Positions 51,581 to 61,267 of a stretch of DNA of 64,000 nucleotides are shown in pieces. A model generated the notes under the pieces. It had not been told where the DNA came from. It searched no databases and saw only the letters and a list, made by a program, of their open reading frames with translations. Positions within the stretch are counted from its first letter, which is position 1. Each line of letters starts with the position of its first letter. Origin of the DNA: Streptomyces sp. NBC_00536 (GTDB taxonomy: Bacteria > Actinomycetota > Actinomycetes > Streptomycetales > Streptomycetaceae). The stretch is taken from contig NZ_CP107819.1 in NCBI RefSeq assembly GCF_036346295.1, positions 4,712,001 through 4,776,000 on the forward strand, given 5' to 3'. The position numbers and the translations under genes are program-made.

Positions 51581-52950
51581 ACGGCGTACAAGGCGTACAG
51601 ATGGCGGCCGAGGACCTGTCGCTGTTCGGCAAGGACGTCTGGTGGCTGGTGCTCATCAAGGCGGTGTTCTGCTTCGCCTTCCTGATGGTGACCGTGCTCT
51701 TCTCCATCGTGTGGGAGCGCAAGGTCGTCGCCTGGATGCAGCTGCGCATCGGCCCCAACCGGCACGGCCCCTGGGGCTTCCTCCAGTCGCTCGCCGACGG
51801 CGTCAAGCTGATGCTGAAGGAAGACATCGTCGTCAAGCGGGCCGACAAGGTGGTGTACATCCTGGCCCCGATCATCGCGGCGGTGCCGGCCTTCATGGCC
51901 ATCGCGGTGATCCCCTTCGGGCCCTCCGACAACGAGGTCTCGATCTTCGGCCAGCGCACCACGATGCAGCTCACCGACCTGCCGATCGCGATGCTGTACG
52001 TGCTCGCGGTCGCCTCGGTCGGGATCTACGGCATCGTCCTCGCGGGCTGGTCCTCGGGCTCGACGTACCCGCTGCTCGGCGGCCTGCGCTCCTGCGCGCA
52101 GATGATCTCCTACGAGATCGCGATGGGGGCGGCCTTCGCCTCGGTCTTCCTCTACTCCGGGTCGATGTCGACCTCGAAGATCGTGGAGGCGCAGGGCGAC
52201 CGCTGGTTCATCGTGCTGCTGCCGGTGTCCTTCATCATCTACGTCGTCACGATGGTGGGCGAGACCAACCGCGCCCCCTTCGACATGCCGGAGTCCGAAG
52301 GCGACCTGGTCGGCGGCTTCAACACCGAGTACTCCTCCATCAAGTTCGCGCTGTTCATGCTGGCCGAGTACGTCAACATGGTCACCGTCTCCTCGGTCGC
52401 GACCACCCTGTTCCTGGGCGGCTGGCGGGCCCCGGCGCCGATCTCGACGTACTGGGAGGGCGCGAACCACGGCTGGTGGCCGATGCTCTGGTTCGTCCTC
52501 AAGGTCCAGCTGCTGCTCTTCTTCTTCATCTGGCTGCGCGGCACGCTGCCCCGCGTGCGCTACGACCAGCTGATGAAGCTCGGCTGGAAGGTCCTCATCC
52601 CGGTCTCCGTCGTCTGGCTGATGCTCGTGGCGACCGTACGGGCGCTGCGCAACGAGCGGTACGACTTCTCCGAGATCGTGCTGTACGTCGGCGGGGGCGT
52701 CGTGGCGGTCCTGCTGCTGTCCCTGGTCGCGGACGTCTTCCGGGACCGCAAGGGCAAGGCGGCCGCCGCGGCCGAACTGAACGACGCCGCGCCCTTCGAT
52801 CCGATGGCGGGCGGTTTCCCGGTTCCGCCGAAGCCCGGCCAGCACCTGGCACCCGTACCGCGCAGGCGGCCCCGCACCGAGCGGGAGCTGATCGTCAGTG
52901 GCGGGCCGAACAACGACAGTGACCGAGAGGAGGGTGCTGAGGATGTCTGA
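51577..52950 (+). CDS. nuoH: NADH-quinone oxidoreductase subunit H
   Basis: 457-residue membrane subunit with eight TM helices that lines the quinone entry channel. Hallmarks are [64 protein letters not shown] (charged loop of the E-channel) and [15 protein letters not shown]-terminal soluble tail of ~45 residues, as in other Streptomyces, extends beyond the last helix. GTG overlaps the nuoG stop; the nuoI ATG is inside its end (8-bp overlap). Confidence 0.97.
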   Translation: MNGVQGVQMAAEDLSLFGKDVWWLVLIKAVFCFAFLMVTVLFSIVWERKVVAWMQLRIGPNRHGPWGFLQSLADGVKLMLKEDIVVKRADKVVYILAPIIAAVPAFMAIAVIPFGPSDNEVSIFGQRTTMQLTDLPIAMLYVLAVASVGIYGIVLAGWSSGSTYPLLGGLRSCAQMISYEIAMGAAFASVFLYSGSMSTSKIVEAQGDRWFIVLLPVSFIIYVVTMVGETNRAPFDMPESEGDLVGGFNTEYSSIKFALFMLAEYVNMVTVSSVATTLFLGGWRAPAPISTYWEGANHGWWPMLWFVLKVQLLLFFFIWLRGTLPRVRYDQLMKLGWKVLIPVSVVWLMLVATVRALRNERYDFSEIVLYVGGGVVAVLLLSLVADVFRDRKGKAAAAAELNDAAPFDPMAGGFPVPPKPGQHLAPVPRRRPRTERELIVSGGPNNDSDREEGAEDV

Positions 52951-53563
52951 CACCGACGAGAACGAGAAGTGGCAGAACCCGGTGGCCGGCTTCGGCGTGA
53001 CCTTCAAGGCCATGTTCAAGAAGCGGCTCACCGAGCAGTACCCGGAGCAGCACAAGACCACCGCTCCGCGCTTCCACGGACGGCACCAGCTCAACCGCCA
53101 CCCGGACGGCCTGGAGAAGTGCATCGGGTGCGAACTGTGCGCCTGGGCCTGCCCCGCCGACGCGATCTACGTGGAGGGCGCGGACAACACCGAGGAGGAG
53201 CGCTACTCCCCGGGCGAGCGCTACGGCCGCGTCTACCAGATCAACTACGCCCGCTGCATCCTGTGCGGGCTGTGCGTCGAGGCGTGCCCGACCCGGGCGC
53301 TGACCATGACGAACGAGTTCGAACTGGCCGACTCCAGCCGCGAGGCGCTCATCTACACCAAGGAGCAGCTCCTCGCCGGGCTGACGGAGGGCATGGTCGA
53401 GGCCCCGCACTCCATCTTCCCGGGCACCGACGACCAGGACTACTACCGCGGGCTGGTCACGGAGGCCGCTCCGGGCACGGTCCGCCAGGTCGCCGTCTCC
53501 AAGGGCGAGGTCCCCGAGGGCGAGAGCGCCGACGGGAACGCCACCGAGGAGGTCGGCGCGTGA
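52943..53563 (+). CDS. nuoI: NADH-quinone oxidoreductase subunit I
   Basis: 206-residue 8Fe-8S ferredoxin-like subunit carrying N6a and N6b. The two motifs are [18 protein letters not shown] and [19 protein letters not shown]. The N-terminus ([20 protein letters not shown]) is an amphipathic membrane-docking helix. The ATG at 52943 follows GAGGAGGG at 8 bp; a reading that starts 15 codons earlier lies inside nuoH and is not used. Overlaps nuoJ by 4 bases. Confidence 0.97.
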   Translation: MSDTDENEKWQNPVAGFGVTFKAMFKKRLTEQYPEQHKTTAPRFHGRHQLNRHPDGLEKCIGCELCAWACPADAIYVEGADNTEEERYSPGERYGRVYQINYARCILCGLCVEACPTRALTMTNEFELADSSREALIYTKEQLLAGLTEGMVEAPHSIFPGTDDQDYYRGLVTEAAPGTVRQVAVSKGEVPEGESADGNATEEVGA

Positions 53564-54414
53564 ACGCCATGGCCGCCGCCTCCACGCTCACCTCCACCGG
53601 TGAGGCCGTGCAGTTCTGGGTGCTCGGCACCGTCGCCGTGATCGGCGCGCTCTGCACGATCCTGATGAAGAAGGCCGTGCACAGTGCGCTGTGCCTGGCC
53701 GGGACGATGATCATCCTGGCGGTCTTCTACCTCGCCAACGGGGCGTACTTCCTGGGCGTCGTCCAGGTCATCGTCTACACCGGCGCGATCATGATGCTCT
53801 TCCTCTTCGTGGTCATGCTCGTCGGCGTCACCGCCGCGGACTCGCTGAAGGAGACCATCAAGGGCCAGCGCTGGCTGGCGCTGCTGTGCGGCCTCGGCTT
53901 CGGCATCCTGCTGATCGCCGGGCTCCGCAACGCCTCCCTGACCCACTTCAACGGACTGGGCAAGGTCAACTCCGCGGGCCACGTCGAGGGCCTGGCCACG
54001 CTGATCTTCACCAAGTACGTGTTCGCCTTCGAGATCACCGGCGCGCTGCTCATCACCGCGGCCGTCGGCGCGATGGTGCTCACCCACCGCGAGCGCACCG
54101 AACGCGCCGCGACCCAGCGCGAACTCGCCGAGAAGCGCGTGCGCGAGGGCGTCCAGCTCCCGCCGCTGCCCGCCCCCGGCGTCTACGCCCGGCACAACGC
54201 GGTGGACGTCGCCGGTCTGCTGCCGGACGGCACCCCGTCCGAGCTGACCGTCAACAAGACCCTGCGCTCCCGGGGCCAGATCCGGGACGTGTCCGGCAAG
54301 GCGCTGGAGGACCTGAAGGCGCTGGAGCAGGCCTCGTCCGAGCGGCTCGGCCGTGAGCCGGACCAGCTCGGCCGTGAGTCCGGGCGGCTCGGCCGTGAGG
54401 AGGCATCGAAGTGA
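53560..54414 (+). CDS. nuoJ: NADH-quinone oxidoreductase subunit J
   Basis: 284-residue membrane subunit with five TM helices, including the conserved [19 protein letters not shown] and [21 protein letters not shown] long C-terminal soluble extension (~110 residues beyond the last helix) carries charged helices ([18 protein letters not shown]). It ends with three copies of L-G-R-E ([20 protein letters not shown]), encoded by 21-bp imperfect tandem repeats. GTG start in overlap with nuoI; a Met 3 codons on is an alternative. Overlaps nuoK by 4 bases. Confidence 0.95.
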   Translation: MNAMAAASTLTSTGEAVQFWVLGTVAVIGALCTILMKKAVHSALCLAGTMIILAVFYLANGAYFLGVVQVIVYTGAIMMLFLFVVMLVGVTAADSLKETIKGQRWLALLCGLGFGILLIAGLRNASLTHFNGLGKVNSAGHVEGLATLIFTKYVFAFEITGALLITAAVGAMVLTHRERTERAATQRELAEKRVREGVQLPPLPAPGVYARHNAVDVAGLLPDGTPSELTVNKTLRSRGQIRDVSGKALEDLKALEQASSERLGREPDQLGRESGRLGREEASK

Positions 54415-54710
54415 ATCCCGTCAACTACCTCTACCTCGCCGCCCTGCTGTTCACCATCGGCGCGGCGGGCGTGCTCATCCGCAAGAACGCGATCGTCCTG
54501 TTCATGTGCGTCGAGCTGATGCTCAACGCCTGCAACCTGGCCTTCGTCACCTTCTCCCGGATGCACGGCAATCTCGACGGCCAGATCATCGCCTTCTTCA
54601 CGATGGTCGTCGCCGCCGCGGAGGTCGTGGTGGGCCTCGCGATCATCGTGTCGCTGTTCCGGACCCGCCACTCGGCCTCGGTCGACGACGCCAGCCTGAT
54701 GAAGCTGTAA
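54411..54710 (+). CDS. nuoK: NADH-quinone oxidoreductase subunit K
   Basis: 99-residue membrane subunit with three TM helices, homologous to MrpC of antiporters. Conserved Glu lies in [16 protein letters not shown], and a second in [14 protein letters not shown]; both are part of the proton path. Normal length. GTG start overlaps nuoJ. nuoL begins 12 bp downstream. Confidence 0.97.
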   Translation: MNPVNYLYLAALLFTIGAAGVLIRKNAIVLFMCVELMLNACNLAFVTFSRMHGNLDGQIIAFFTMVVAAAEVVVGLAIIVSLFRTRHSASVDDASLMKL

Positions 54711-54722
54711 GGGGCGCACACA

Positions 54723-56618
54723 GTGGAGAACCTGATCGCGCTGCTCGTCGCGGCGCCCCTGCTCGGAGCGGCGGTGCTGCTCTGCGGCGGCCGCCGGCTC
54801 GACAAGGCCGGGCACCTGCTCGGCACCCTGCTCGCCGCCGTGTCCTTCGGGATCGGCGTGGTGCTGTTCACCGACATGCTCGGCCGCGCCGCCGAGGACC
54901 GGGCCATCCACCAGCGGCTGTTCAGCTGGATCCCGGTGGAGGGCTTCCAGGCCGACCTCGGCTTCCAGCTCGACCAGCTGTCGATGACCTTCGTCCTGCT
55001 GATCACCGGCGTCGGCACGCTCATCCACGTGTACTCGATCGGGTACATGGAGCACGATGAGCGCCGCCGCCGCTTCTTCGGCTACCTCAACCTCTTCCTC
55101 GCGGCGATGCTGATCCTGGTCATCGCCGACAACTACCTGCTGCTGTACGTCGGGTGGGAGGGCGTCGGCCTGGCGTCGTACCTGCTCATCGGCTTCTGGC
55201 AGCACAAGCCCAGCGCGGCCACCGCCGCGAAGAAGGCCTTCCTGGTCAACCGGGTCGGCGACATGGGCCTCTCGATCGCCATCATGCTGATGTTCACCAC
55301 CTTCGGGACCTTCGCCTTCGGCCCGGTCCTCGGCGCCGCCGGCAGCACCTCCGAGGGCAAGCTGACGGCCATCGGCCTGATGCTGCTGCTCGCCGCCTGC
55401 GGCAAGTCGGCCCAGGTGCCGCTCCAGTCCTGGCTCGGCGACGCGATGGAGGGCCCGACCCCGGTCTCGGCCCTGATCCACGCGGCGACGATGGTGACCG
55501 CGGGCGTCTACCTGATCGTCCGCTCGGGCGCCATCTTCAACGAGGCACCGGACGCGCAGACCGCGGTCGTCGTGGTCGGCGCGGTGACGCTCCTCTTCGG
55601 TGCGATCGTCGGTTGCGCGAAGGACGACATCAAGAAGGCCCTCGCCGGGTCGACGATGTCGCAGATCGGCTACATGATCCTGGCCGCGGGCCTCGGCCCC
55701 ATCGGCTATGTCTTCGCGATCATGCACCTGGTGACGCACGGCTTCTTCAAGGCCGGCCTCTTCCTCGGCGCCGGTTCCGTGATGCACGGGATGAACGACG
55801 AGGTCGACATGCGCAAGTACGGCGGCCTGCGCACGTACATGCCGGTCACCTTCGTGACGTTCGGTCTCGGGTACCTCGCTATCATCGGCTTCCCGGGCCT
55901 GTCGGGCTTCTTCTCCAAGGACAAGATCATCGAGGCGGCCTTCGCCAAGGGCGGCACCGAGGGCTGGATCCTCGGCGGCGTCGCCCTGCTGGGCGCCGCG
56001 ATCACCGCGTTCTACATGACCCGCGTGATGCTGCTGACGTTCTTCGGCGAGAAGCGCTGGCAGCCGGACGCCGATGGCCACGCCCCGCACCCGCACGAGT
56101 CCCCGAAGTCCATGACCATCCCGATGATCGTGCTGGCCTTCGGGTCGGTGTTCGCGGGCGGCTTCTTCGGGATCGGCGACCGGTTCCTCAAGTGGCTGGA
56201 GCCCGTCACCCAGCACGAGCACGGGAACCCGCCGGTCAGCGCCCTGACGGTGACCCTGTCCACCATGGCGGTCCTGGTCCTCGGCGTCGGCATCGCCTGG
56301 GCGATGTATGGGCGGGGGCCCGTCCCGGTGGTCGCCCCGCGCGGCTCCCTGCTGACCCGGGCCGCCCGGCGCGACCTGCTCCAGGACGACTTCAACCACG
56401 TCGTGCTGGTGCGCGGCGGCGAGCACCTGACCCGCTCGCTCGTCTACGTCGACCACAGCCTCGTCGACGGTGTGGTCAACGGAACGGCCGCCGCGGTCGG
56501 CGGGCTGTCGGGCCGGCTGCGCAAGCTCCAGAACGGCTACGCCCGCAGCTACGCGGTCTCGATGTTCGGGGGCACGGCGATCCTGATCGCCGCGACCCTG
56601 CTGATGAGGGCGGTGTGA
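54723..56618 (+). CDS. nuoL: NADH-quinone oxidoreductase subunit L
   Basis: 631-residue antiporter-like proton-pumping subunit. Landmarks are [17 protein letters not shown] (with the key Glu), [48 protein letters not shown] and [19 protein letters not shown], followed by [12 protein letters not shown]. Long C-terminal helix (HL) region present after 540. GTG start. One base separates it from nuoM. Confidence 0.97.
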   Translation: MENLIALLVAAPLLGAAVLLCGGRRLDKAGHLLGTLLAAVSFGIGVVLFTDMLGRAAEDRAIHQRLFSWIPVEGFQADLGFQLDQLSMTFVLLITGVGTLIHVYSIGYMEHDERRRRFFGYLNLFLAAMLILVIADNYLLLYVGWEGVGLASYLLIGFWQHKPSAATAAKKAFLVNRVGDMGLSIAIMLMFTTFGTFAFGPVLGAAGSTSEGKLTAIGLMLLLAACGKSAQVPLQSWLGDAMEGPTPVSALIHAATMVTAGVYLIVRSGAIFNEAPDAQTAVVVVGAVTLLFGAIVGCAKDDIKKALAGSTMSQIGYMILAAGLGPIGYVFAIMHLVTHGFFKAGLFLGAGSVMHGMNDEVDMRKYGGLRTYMPVTFVTFGLGYLAIIGFPGLSGFFSKDKIIEAAFAKGGTEGWILGGVALLGAAITAFYMTRVMLLTFFGEKRWQPDADGHAPHPHESPKSMTIPMIVLAFGSVFAGGFFGIGDRFLKWLEPVTQHEHGNPPVSALTVTLSTMAVLVLGVGIAWAMYGRGPVPVVAPRGSLLTRAARRDLLQDDFNHVVLVRGGEHLTRSLVYVDHSLVDGVVNGTAAAVGGLSGRLRKLQNGYARSYAVSMFGGTAILIAATLLMRAV

Positions 56619-56619
56619 G

Positions 56620-58209
56620 ATGAGTTTCCCGCTTCTGACGGCGACGGCGGCGCTGCCCGCGGTCGGCGCGATCCTGACGGCGGCCGTACCGGCCGCCCGC
56701 AGGACCGCCGCCAAGTGGCTCGCGCTGCTGGTCTCGCTGGCGACGCTGGCGCTGGCCGCCCTCGTCGCGGTCCGCTTCGAACCGAGCGGCGACCGCTTCC
56801 AGCTCACCGAATCCCACTCCTGGATCAAGGACTTCGGGGTCCGCTACGAACTGGGCGTGGACGGCATCGGGGTGGCGCTGATCGCGCTCACCGCCCTGCT
56901 GATCCCGTTCGTGATCGCGGCGGGCTGGCACGACGCCGACCCCCTGGAGACGCATTCATCGCGCTGGCGGCCGACCCAGGGTTTCTTCGCCCTGATCCTG
57001 CTGGTCGAGGCGATGGTGATCGTCTCCTTCGAGGCCACCGACGTCTTCCTCTTCTACATCTTCTTCGAAGCCATGCTGATCCCGATGTACTTCCTCATCG
57101 GCGGCTTCGGGGACCGGGCACACTCCGGGTCCGATGAGAACGCGGCCGCGCAGCGCTCGTACGCGGCGGTCAAGTTCCTCCTCTACAACCTGGCCGGCGG
57201 GCTCATCATGCTGGCCGCGGTCGTCGGGCTGTATGTGGTCGCGGGGAACTTCTCCCTCCAGGAGATCATCGAGGCCCGCGCCGCCGGCACCCTGGACATG
57301 TCCCAGGGCACCGAACGCCTGCTGTTCCTCGGTTTCTTCTTCGCCTTCGCGGTCAAGGCCCCGCTGTGGCCGCTGCACACCTGGCTGCCCAACGCGATGG
57401 GCGAGGCCACCGCACCGGTCGCCGTCCTGATCACCGCGGTGGTCGACAAGGTCGGCACCTTCGCGATGCTCCGCTTCTGCCTCGGCCTCTTCCCCGAGGC
57501 CAGCAAGTGGGCCACGCCGGTCGTCCTGGTCCTGGCCCTGATCAGCATCGTCTACGGCGCGCTGCTCGCGGTCGGCCAGCGCGACATCAAGCGGCTGGTC
57601 GCCTACGCCTCGATCTCGCACTTCGGCTTCATCATCCTGGGCATCTTCGCGATGACCTCCCAGGGCCAGTCCGGCGCCACCCTCTACATGGTCAACCACG
57701 GCCTGTCGACGGCGGCGCTGATGCTGGTCGCCGGATTCCTGATCTCGCGCCGCGGCTCCCGGCTCATGGCCGACTACGGCGGCGTGCAGAAGGTCGCCCC
57801 GGTGCTCGCCGGGACCTTCCTGATCGGCGGCCTGGCCACCCTCTCGCTGCCGGGCCTCGCGCCCTTCGTCAGCGAATTCCTGGTCCTGGTGGGCACCTTC
57901 GCCCGCTATCCGGCCGTCGGCATCATCGCCACCTTCGGGATCGTGCTGGCCGCGCTCTACACGCTGGTCCTCTACCAGCGCACCATGACCGGCCCGATCA
58001 AGGAGGAGGTCGCCGCCACCATGCCCGACCTGCGCCTGCGGGAGGTGCTGGTGGTCGCCCCGCTGATCGCCCTGCTCATCGGGCTCGGCGTCTACCCGAA
58101 GCCGCTGACCGAGATCGTCAACCCGGCGGTGAAGCACACCATGTCCGACGTCAAGCAGCACGACCCCAAGCCCACCGTGCCGGTACCGAGCGTGGAGGCC
58201 GCCAAGTGA
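56620..58209 (+). CDS. nuoM: NADH-quinone oxidoreductase subunit M
   Basis: 529-residue antiporter-like subunit. Landmarks are FFEAMLIPMYFLIGGFG, FAVKAPLWPLHTWLPNAMGE with the pumping Lys, VDKVGTFAMLRFCL and QRDIKRLVAYASISHFGFI. The first ~60 residues contain one TM; 14 TM in all are expected. ATG at 56620 two bases after the nuoL stop. nuoN overlaps by 4 bases. Confidence 0.97.
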   Translation: MSFPLLTATAALPAVGAILTAAVPAARRTAAKWLALLVSLATLALAALVAVRFEPSGDRFQLTESHSWIKDFGVRYELGVDGIGVALIALTALLIPFVIAAGWHDADPLETHSSRWRPTQGFFALILLVEAMVIVSFEATDVFLFYIFFEAMLIPMYFLIGGFGDRAHSGSDENAAAQRSYAAVKFLLYNLAGGLIMLAAVVGLYVVAGNFSLQEIIEARAAGTLDMSQGTERLLFLGFFFAFAVKAPLWPLHTWLPNAMGEATAPVAVLITAVVDKVGTFAMLRFCLGLFPEASKWATPVVLVLALISIVYGALLAVGQRDIKRLVAYASISHFGFIILGIFAMTSQGQSGATLYMVNHGLSTAALMLVAGFLISRRGSRLMADYGGVQKVAPVLAGTFLIGGLATLSLPGLAPFVSEFLVLVGTFARYPAVGIIATFGIVLAALYTLVLYQRTMTGPIKEEVAATMPDLRLREVLVVAPLIALLIGLGVYPKPLTEIVNPAVKHTMSDVKQHDPKPTVPVPSVEAAK

Positions 58210-59849
58210 GCACCACCGTGGGCCTCTGGGCCCTGGCCGCCGATCCGATCGACAAGATCCCGGCCCCGCACATCGAGTACACGCAGCTCTCGCCCACGCT
58301 GATCGTGCTGGGCGCGGCGCTGATCGGCGTCCTCGTCGAGGCGTTCGTACCGCGCAAGGCCCGCTACTACGCCCAGGTGTTCCTCACCGTCGCCGCGCTG
58401 GCCTCGGCCTTCGCGGCGGTGGTGGCGCTCGCCGCGGGCGGGTACGGCACCGCCAAGGCGCACGTCGCCGCGATGGGCGCCATCGCCGTGGACGGACCGG
58501 CGCTGTTCCTGCAGGGCACCATCCTGCTGGCGTCCGTCGTCGCCGTCTTCACCTTCGCCGAGCGGCGCCTGGACCCGGAGGCCCACGGCAACCGGGTGGA
58601 CTCCTTCGCCGCGCAGGCGGCGTCCGTCCCGGGCAGCGACAGCGAAAAGGCCGCCGTCAAGGCCGGGTTCGCCACCACCGAGGTGTTCCCGCTGATGCTG
58701 TTCGCGGTCTCCGGGATGCTGATCTTCCCGGCGGCCGACGACCTGCTGACCCTGTTCGTGGCGCTGGAGGTCTTCTCCCTCCCGCTCTACCTGCTCTGCG
58801 CCCTCGCCCGCCGCCAGCGGCTGATGTCGCAGGAGGCCGCGGTCAAGTACTTCCTGCTGGGCGCCTTCTCCTCCGCCTTCCTCCTGTTCGGCATCGCGCT
58901 CGTCTACGGCTACGCGGGCTCCGTCTCGTACTCCGTGATCGCGGACGTGGTGGACGGCACCGTCCAGAAGATCGACCCGGCCCTCGCGGGCACCATGGGC
59001 AACGACGCGCTGCTGCTGATCGGCGGCGCGCTGATCCTGATGGGCCTGCTGTTCAAGGTCGGCGCGGTCCCCTTCCACATGTGGACCCCGGACGTCTACC
59101 AGGGCGCCCCGACCCCGGTCACCGGCTTCATGGCGGCGGCGACGAAGGTCGCGGCCTTCGGCGCGCTGCTGCGCCTGCTGTACGTGGTCCTGCCGGGCCT
59201 GCGGTGGGACTGGCGCCCGGTGATGTGGGGCGTCGCGATCGTCACGATGCTGGCGGGCGCGGTCATCGCGATCACCCAGACCGACGTGAAGCGGCTGCTG
59301 GCCTACTCCTCGATCGCGCACGCGGGCTTCATCCTGGCCGGTGTGATCGCCACCTCGAAGGAGGGCGTCTCCTCCGTCCTCTTCTACCTGGCGGCGTACT
59401 CCTTCGTGACGATCGGCGCCTTCGCCGTGGTCACGCTGGTGCGCGACGCGGGCGGCGAGGCCACGCACCTGTCCAAGTGGGCGGGCCTGGGCCGCCGTTC
59501 CCCGCTGACGGCGGCCGTCTTCGCGGTGTTCCTGCTCGCCTTCGCCGGCATCCCGCTGACCTCCGGCTTCGCCGGTAAGTTCGCGGTCTTCAAGGCGGCG
59601 GCGGAGGGCGGCGCGGGCGCGCTGGTCGTGGTCGGTGTGATCTCCTCGGCGATCGCGGCGTTCTTCTACATCCGGGTCATCGTGCTGATGTTCTTCAGCG
59701 AGCCGAAGGCCGACGGCCCGACCGTGGCCGTCCCCTCGTTCCTGACGATGACCACGATCGCGGTGGGCGTCGCGGTGACGGTGGTCCTGGGCGTGGCACC
59801 CCAGTACTTCCTCGAACTGGCCGGCCACGCGAGCACGTTCGTCCGCTGA
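58206..59849 (+). CDS. nuoN: NADH-quinone oxidoreductase subunit N
   Basis: 547-residue antiporter-like subunit that ends the operon. Landmarks are FVALEVFSLPLYLLCALARR, KYFLLGAFSSAFLLFGIAL, KVGAVPFHMWTPDVYQGAPT, TQTDVKRLLAYSSIAHAGFI and AGIPLTSGFAGKFAVF. GTG start overlaps the nuoM stop. The terminator at 59867 follows 18 bp after the stop, so transcription of the whole operon ends here. Confidence 0.97.
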   Translation: MSTTVGLWALAADPIDKIPAPHIEYTQLSPTLIVLGAALIGVLVEAFVPRKARYYAQVFLTVAALASAFAAVVALAAGGYGTAKAHVAAMGAIAVDGPALFLQGTILLASVVAVFTFAERRLDPEAHGNRVDSFAAQAASVPGSDSEKAAVKAGFATTEVFPLMLFAVSGMLIFPAADDLLTLFVALEVFSLPLYLLCALARRQRLMSQEAAVKYFLLGAFSSAFLLFGIALVYGYAGSVSYSVIADVVDGTVQKIDPALAGTMGNDALLLIGGALILMGLLFKVGAVPFHMWTPDVYQGAPTPVTGFMAAATKVAAFGALLRLLYVVLPGLRWDWRPVMWGVAIVTMLAGAVIAITQTDVKRLLAYSSIAHAGFILAGVIATSKEGVSSVLFYLAAYSFVTIGAFAVVTLVRDAGGEATHLSKWAGLGRRSPLTAAVFAVFLLAFAGIPLTSGFAGKFAVFKAAAEGGAGALVVVGVISSAIAAFFYIRVIVLMFFSEPKADGPTVAVPSFLTMTTIAVGVAVTVVLGVAPQYFLELAGHASTFVR

Positions 59850-59866
59850 CCGGTCCGCACATGTGG

Positions 59867-59903
59867 CAGGGCCCGGCTCCCTTCGTAAGGGGGCCGGGCC
59901 CTG
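59867..59903 (+). terminator. Strong hairpin terminator of the nuo operon
   Basis: CAGGGCCCGGCTCCC / GGGGGCCGGGCCCTG (15 bp, one G-T pair) with loop TTCGTAA. It also lies 13 bp from the end of the convergent secreted protein gene and can act for both. Confidence 0.9.
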
Positions 59904-59915
59904 GTGCGTACGGGC

Positions 59916-60515
59916 TCAGTGCGGGTGGGGCGGGGCGGCCGGGGTGGTGGAGTTCTTCGGGCAGGTCAGGGCCGGGTTCCAGTTGTGGAAGCGGCCCGCC
60001 GGGTTCTTTTCGTACGCCCACAGGTGGAGGTCGTAGTGCTTGGGCATGCCCGGCCAGTGGCCGGGCATGGGGCCGTCGAAGGGCAGGCCGAACATGCTCG
60101 GGCGGTCGTTGCTGGTCTTCAGGTCCTGGTCGCCGTCGGTGGCCATCCACTCCACCGTCTGGAGCTTGCGGCGGCCGTGCTCGTCCTTCTCGGTGCTGTA
60201 CAGGAGCGCGGTCGGCTTGCTGGGGTCCAGGGAGCCCCAGTAGGCCTGCTTGACGTAGTGGTAGCCCATGGAGCCCACCCCGAACGGGTTGGTCATGCAC
60301 TCCTGGCCGTGCGGGACGTACCCGTCCTTGATCGCCTCGCGCTCGTCCACGTACTTGGCGGTCACCGCCATCGCCGTGGCCAGGTCGAGCATCGCCTGCC
60401 GGTTGCGGGGGTCGGGCGCCGGACCGTCCACCGCGTGGGCCGCGGGGACGGCGGCCAGGGCGAGGGACGCGGCGGCCGCGCAGGTCAGGACGGCCTTCAG
60501 GGGGCGTGCGGGCAT
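59916..60515 (-). CDS. Secreted protein, paralogue of the next gene
   Basis: 199-residue exported protein. The signal peptide is MPARPLKAVLTCAAAASLAL..., cleaved after AHA near residue 28. The mature protein shares the pattern with its neighbour: EAIKDGYVPHGQECMTNP, GSMGYHYVKQAYWGSLDPSK, TVEWMATD, DRPSMFGLPFDGPMPGHWPG, YDLHLWAYEKNPAGRF, ending at a second Cys and a Pro-rich tail. Two Cys (about 74 and 185) could form a disulfide. Family unknown to me; many His, Trp and Asp residues might bind metal or heme. The paralogue upstream is 84 bp away on the same strand and may be co-transcribed. Confidence 0.75.
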   Translation of the reverse strand: MPARPLKAVLTCAAAASLALAAVPAAHAVDGPAPDPRNRQAMLDLATAMAVTAKYVDEREAIKDGYVPHGQECMTNPFGVGSMGYHYVKQAYWGSLDPSKPTALLYSTEKDEHGRRKLQTVEWMATDGDQDLKTSNDRPSMFGLPFDGPMPGHWPGMPKHYDLHLWAYEKNPAGRFHNWNPALTCPKNSTTPAAPPHPH

Positions 60516-60599
60516 CGGGGCTCCTGGCGGGGTGGGGGACGTGTGTCCACCCTGTCCGGGAGTGTGCGCGGGCGCACGTGGTGCGCATCCAATGGGGGG

Positions 60600-61169
60600 T
60601 CAGGGGGTCTTCGGGGGGCGGGTGGTGCCCGGCAGGCAGCGCACCCTCGGGTTGTGCGTCGCGAACCTCCCGTCCGGGTTGGCCTTCCACAGCCACAGGT
60701 GCAGGGAGTAGTGGACCCCCTGCCCCGGGAACCGGCTCGGCAGCGGGCCCTCGAAGGGCTGGCCGAACATGCTCGGGCGGTCGTCGTCCGTCTCCATCTT
60801 CCCGTCGCGGTCCTTGACCATCCACTCCAGCGCGACCAGGCGGCGGCCGCCGTGTCCGTCGTCCTCGTAGAAGAGGGCCGCGGGCCGCTCCGGGTCGAGG
60901 GAGCCGTCGTTCGCGTGGTTGAAGTGCGGGTAGCCCAGGGCGCCGGGACCGGCCTTGTTCGCGATGCAGTACGTGTCGGACGGATATCCGGCGGTGAGCG
61001 CCTCCTGCTCGCGCAGGTACCGGCGGCTCGCCAGGGAGGCCCGCGCCAGGTCCGCCGTGGGCGTGGTGGCTGTCGTTGCCGTGGCCGTCGTCGGGGACAG
61101 GGTGAGTGCGGTGGCGGCTGCCAGGGCCAGGGCGGTCAGGGGGAGGGTCCTGCCGGTGCGAGGGGCCAT
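60600..61169 (-). CDS. Secreted protein, paralogue of the 59916 gene
   Basis: 189-residue exported protein; signal peptide MAPRTGRTLPLTALALAAAT..., cleaved near residue 36. It shares with the neighbour EALTAGYPSDTYCIAN, ALGYPHFNHANDGSLDPERP, ALEWMVKDRDG, DRPSMFGQPFEGPLPSRFPG, YSLHLWLWKANPDGRF and the C-terminal Cys in RVRCLPG. The two are clearly a tandem duplication with roughly half the residues identical. Motifs such as GY..H and Y-LH-W are invariant and mark the active or binding site. Function unknown. Exported and soluble. Confidence 0.75.
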   Translation of the reverse strand: MAPRTGRTLPLTALALAAATALTLSPTTATATTATTPTADLARASLASRRYLREQEALTAGYPSDTYCIANKAGPGALGYPHFNHANDGSLDPERPAALFYEDDGHGGRRLVALEWMVKDRDGKMETDDDRPSMFGQPFEGPLPSRFPGQGVHYSLHLWLWKANPDGRFATHNPRVRCLPGTTRPPKTP

Positions 61170-61230
61170 GCGGGAACTCCTTCGGGGCGGCGGGGGGCGT
61201 GCGCTCCAGCAGCTTCGCCCGGCCGCCCCC

Positions 61231-61251
61231 GGCCCGCCACGTGGGCGGGCC
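61231..61251 (-). terminator. Hairpin beyond the fumarylacetoacetase gene
   Basis: GGCCCGCC / GGCGGGCC stem, loop ACGTG, 17 bp past the stop of the fumarylacetoacetase gene on its strand. Confidence 0.7.
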
Positions 61252-61267
61252 AGGAGGACGAAAGGAG

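Noticed and set aside
54183..56828. 881-codon minus-strand frame across nuoJ-nuoM
   Set aside because: Antisense shadow of strongly conserved nuo genes; composition is His/Asp/Glu/Arg-rich without domain signal.
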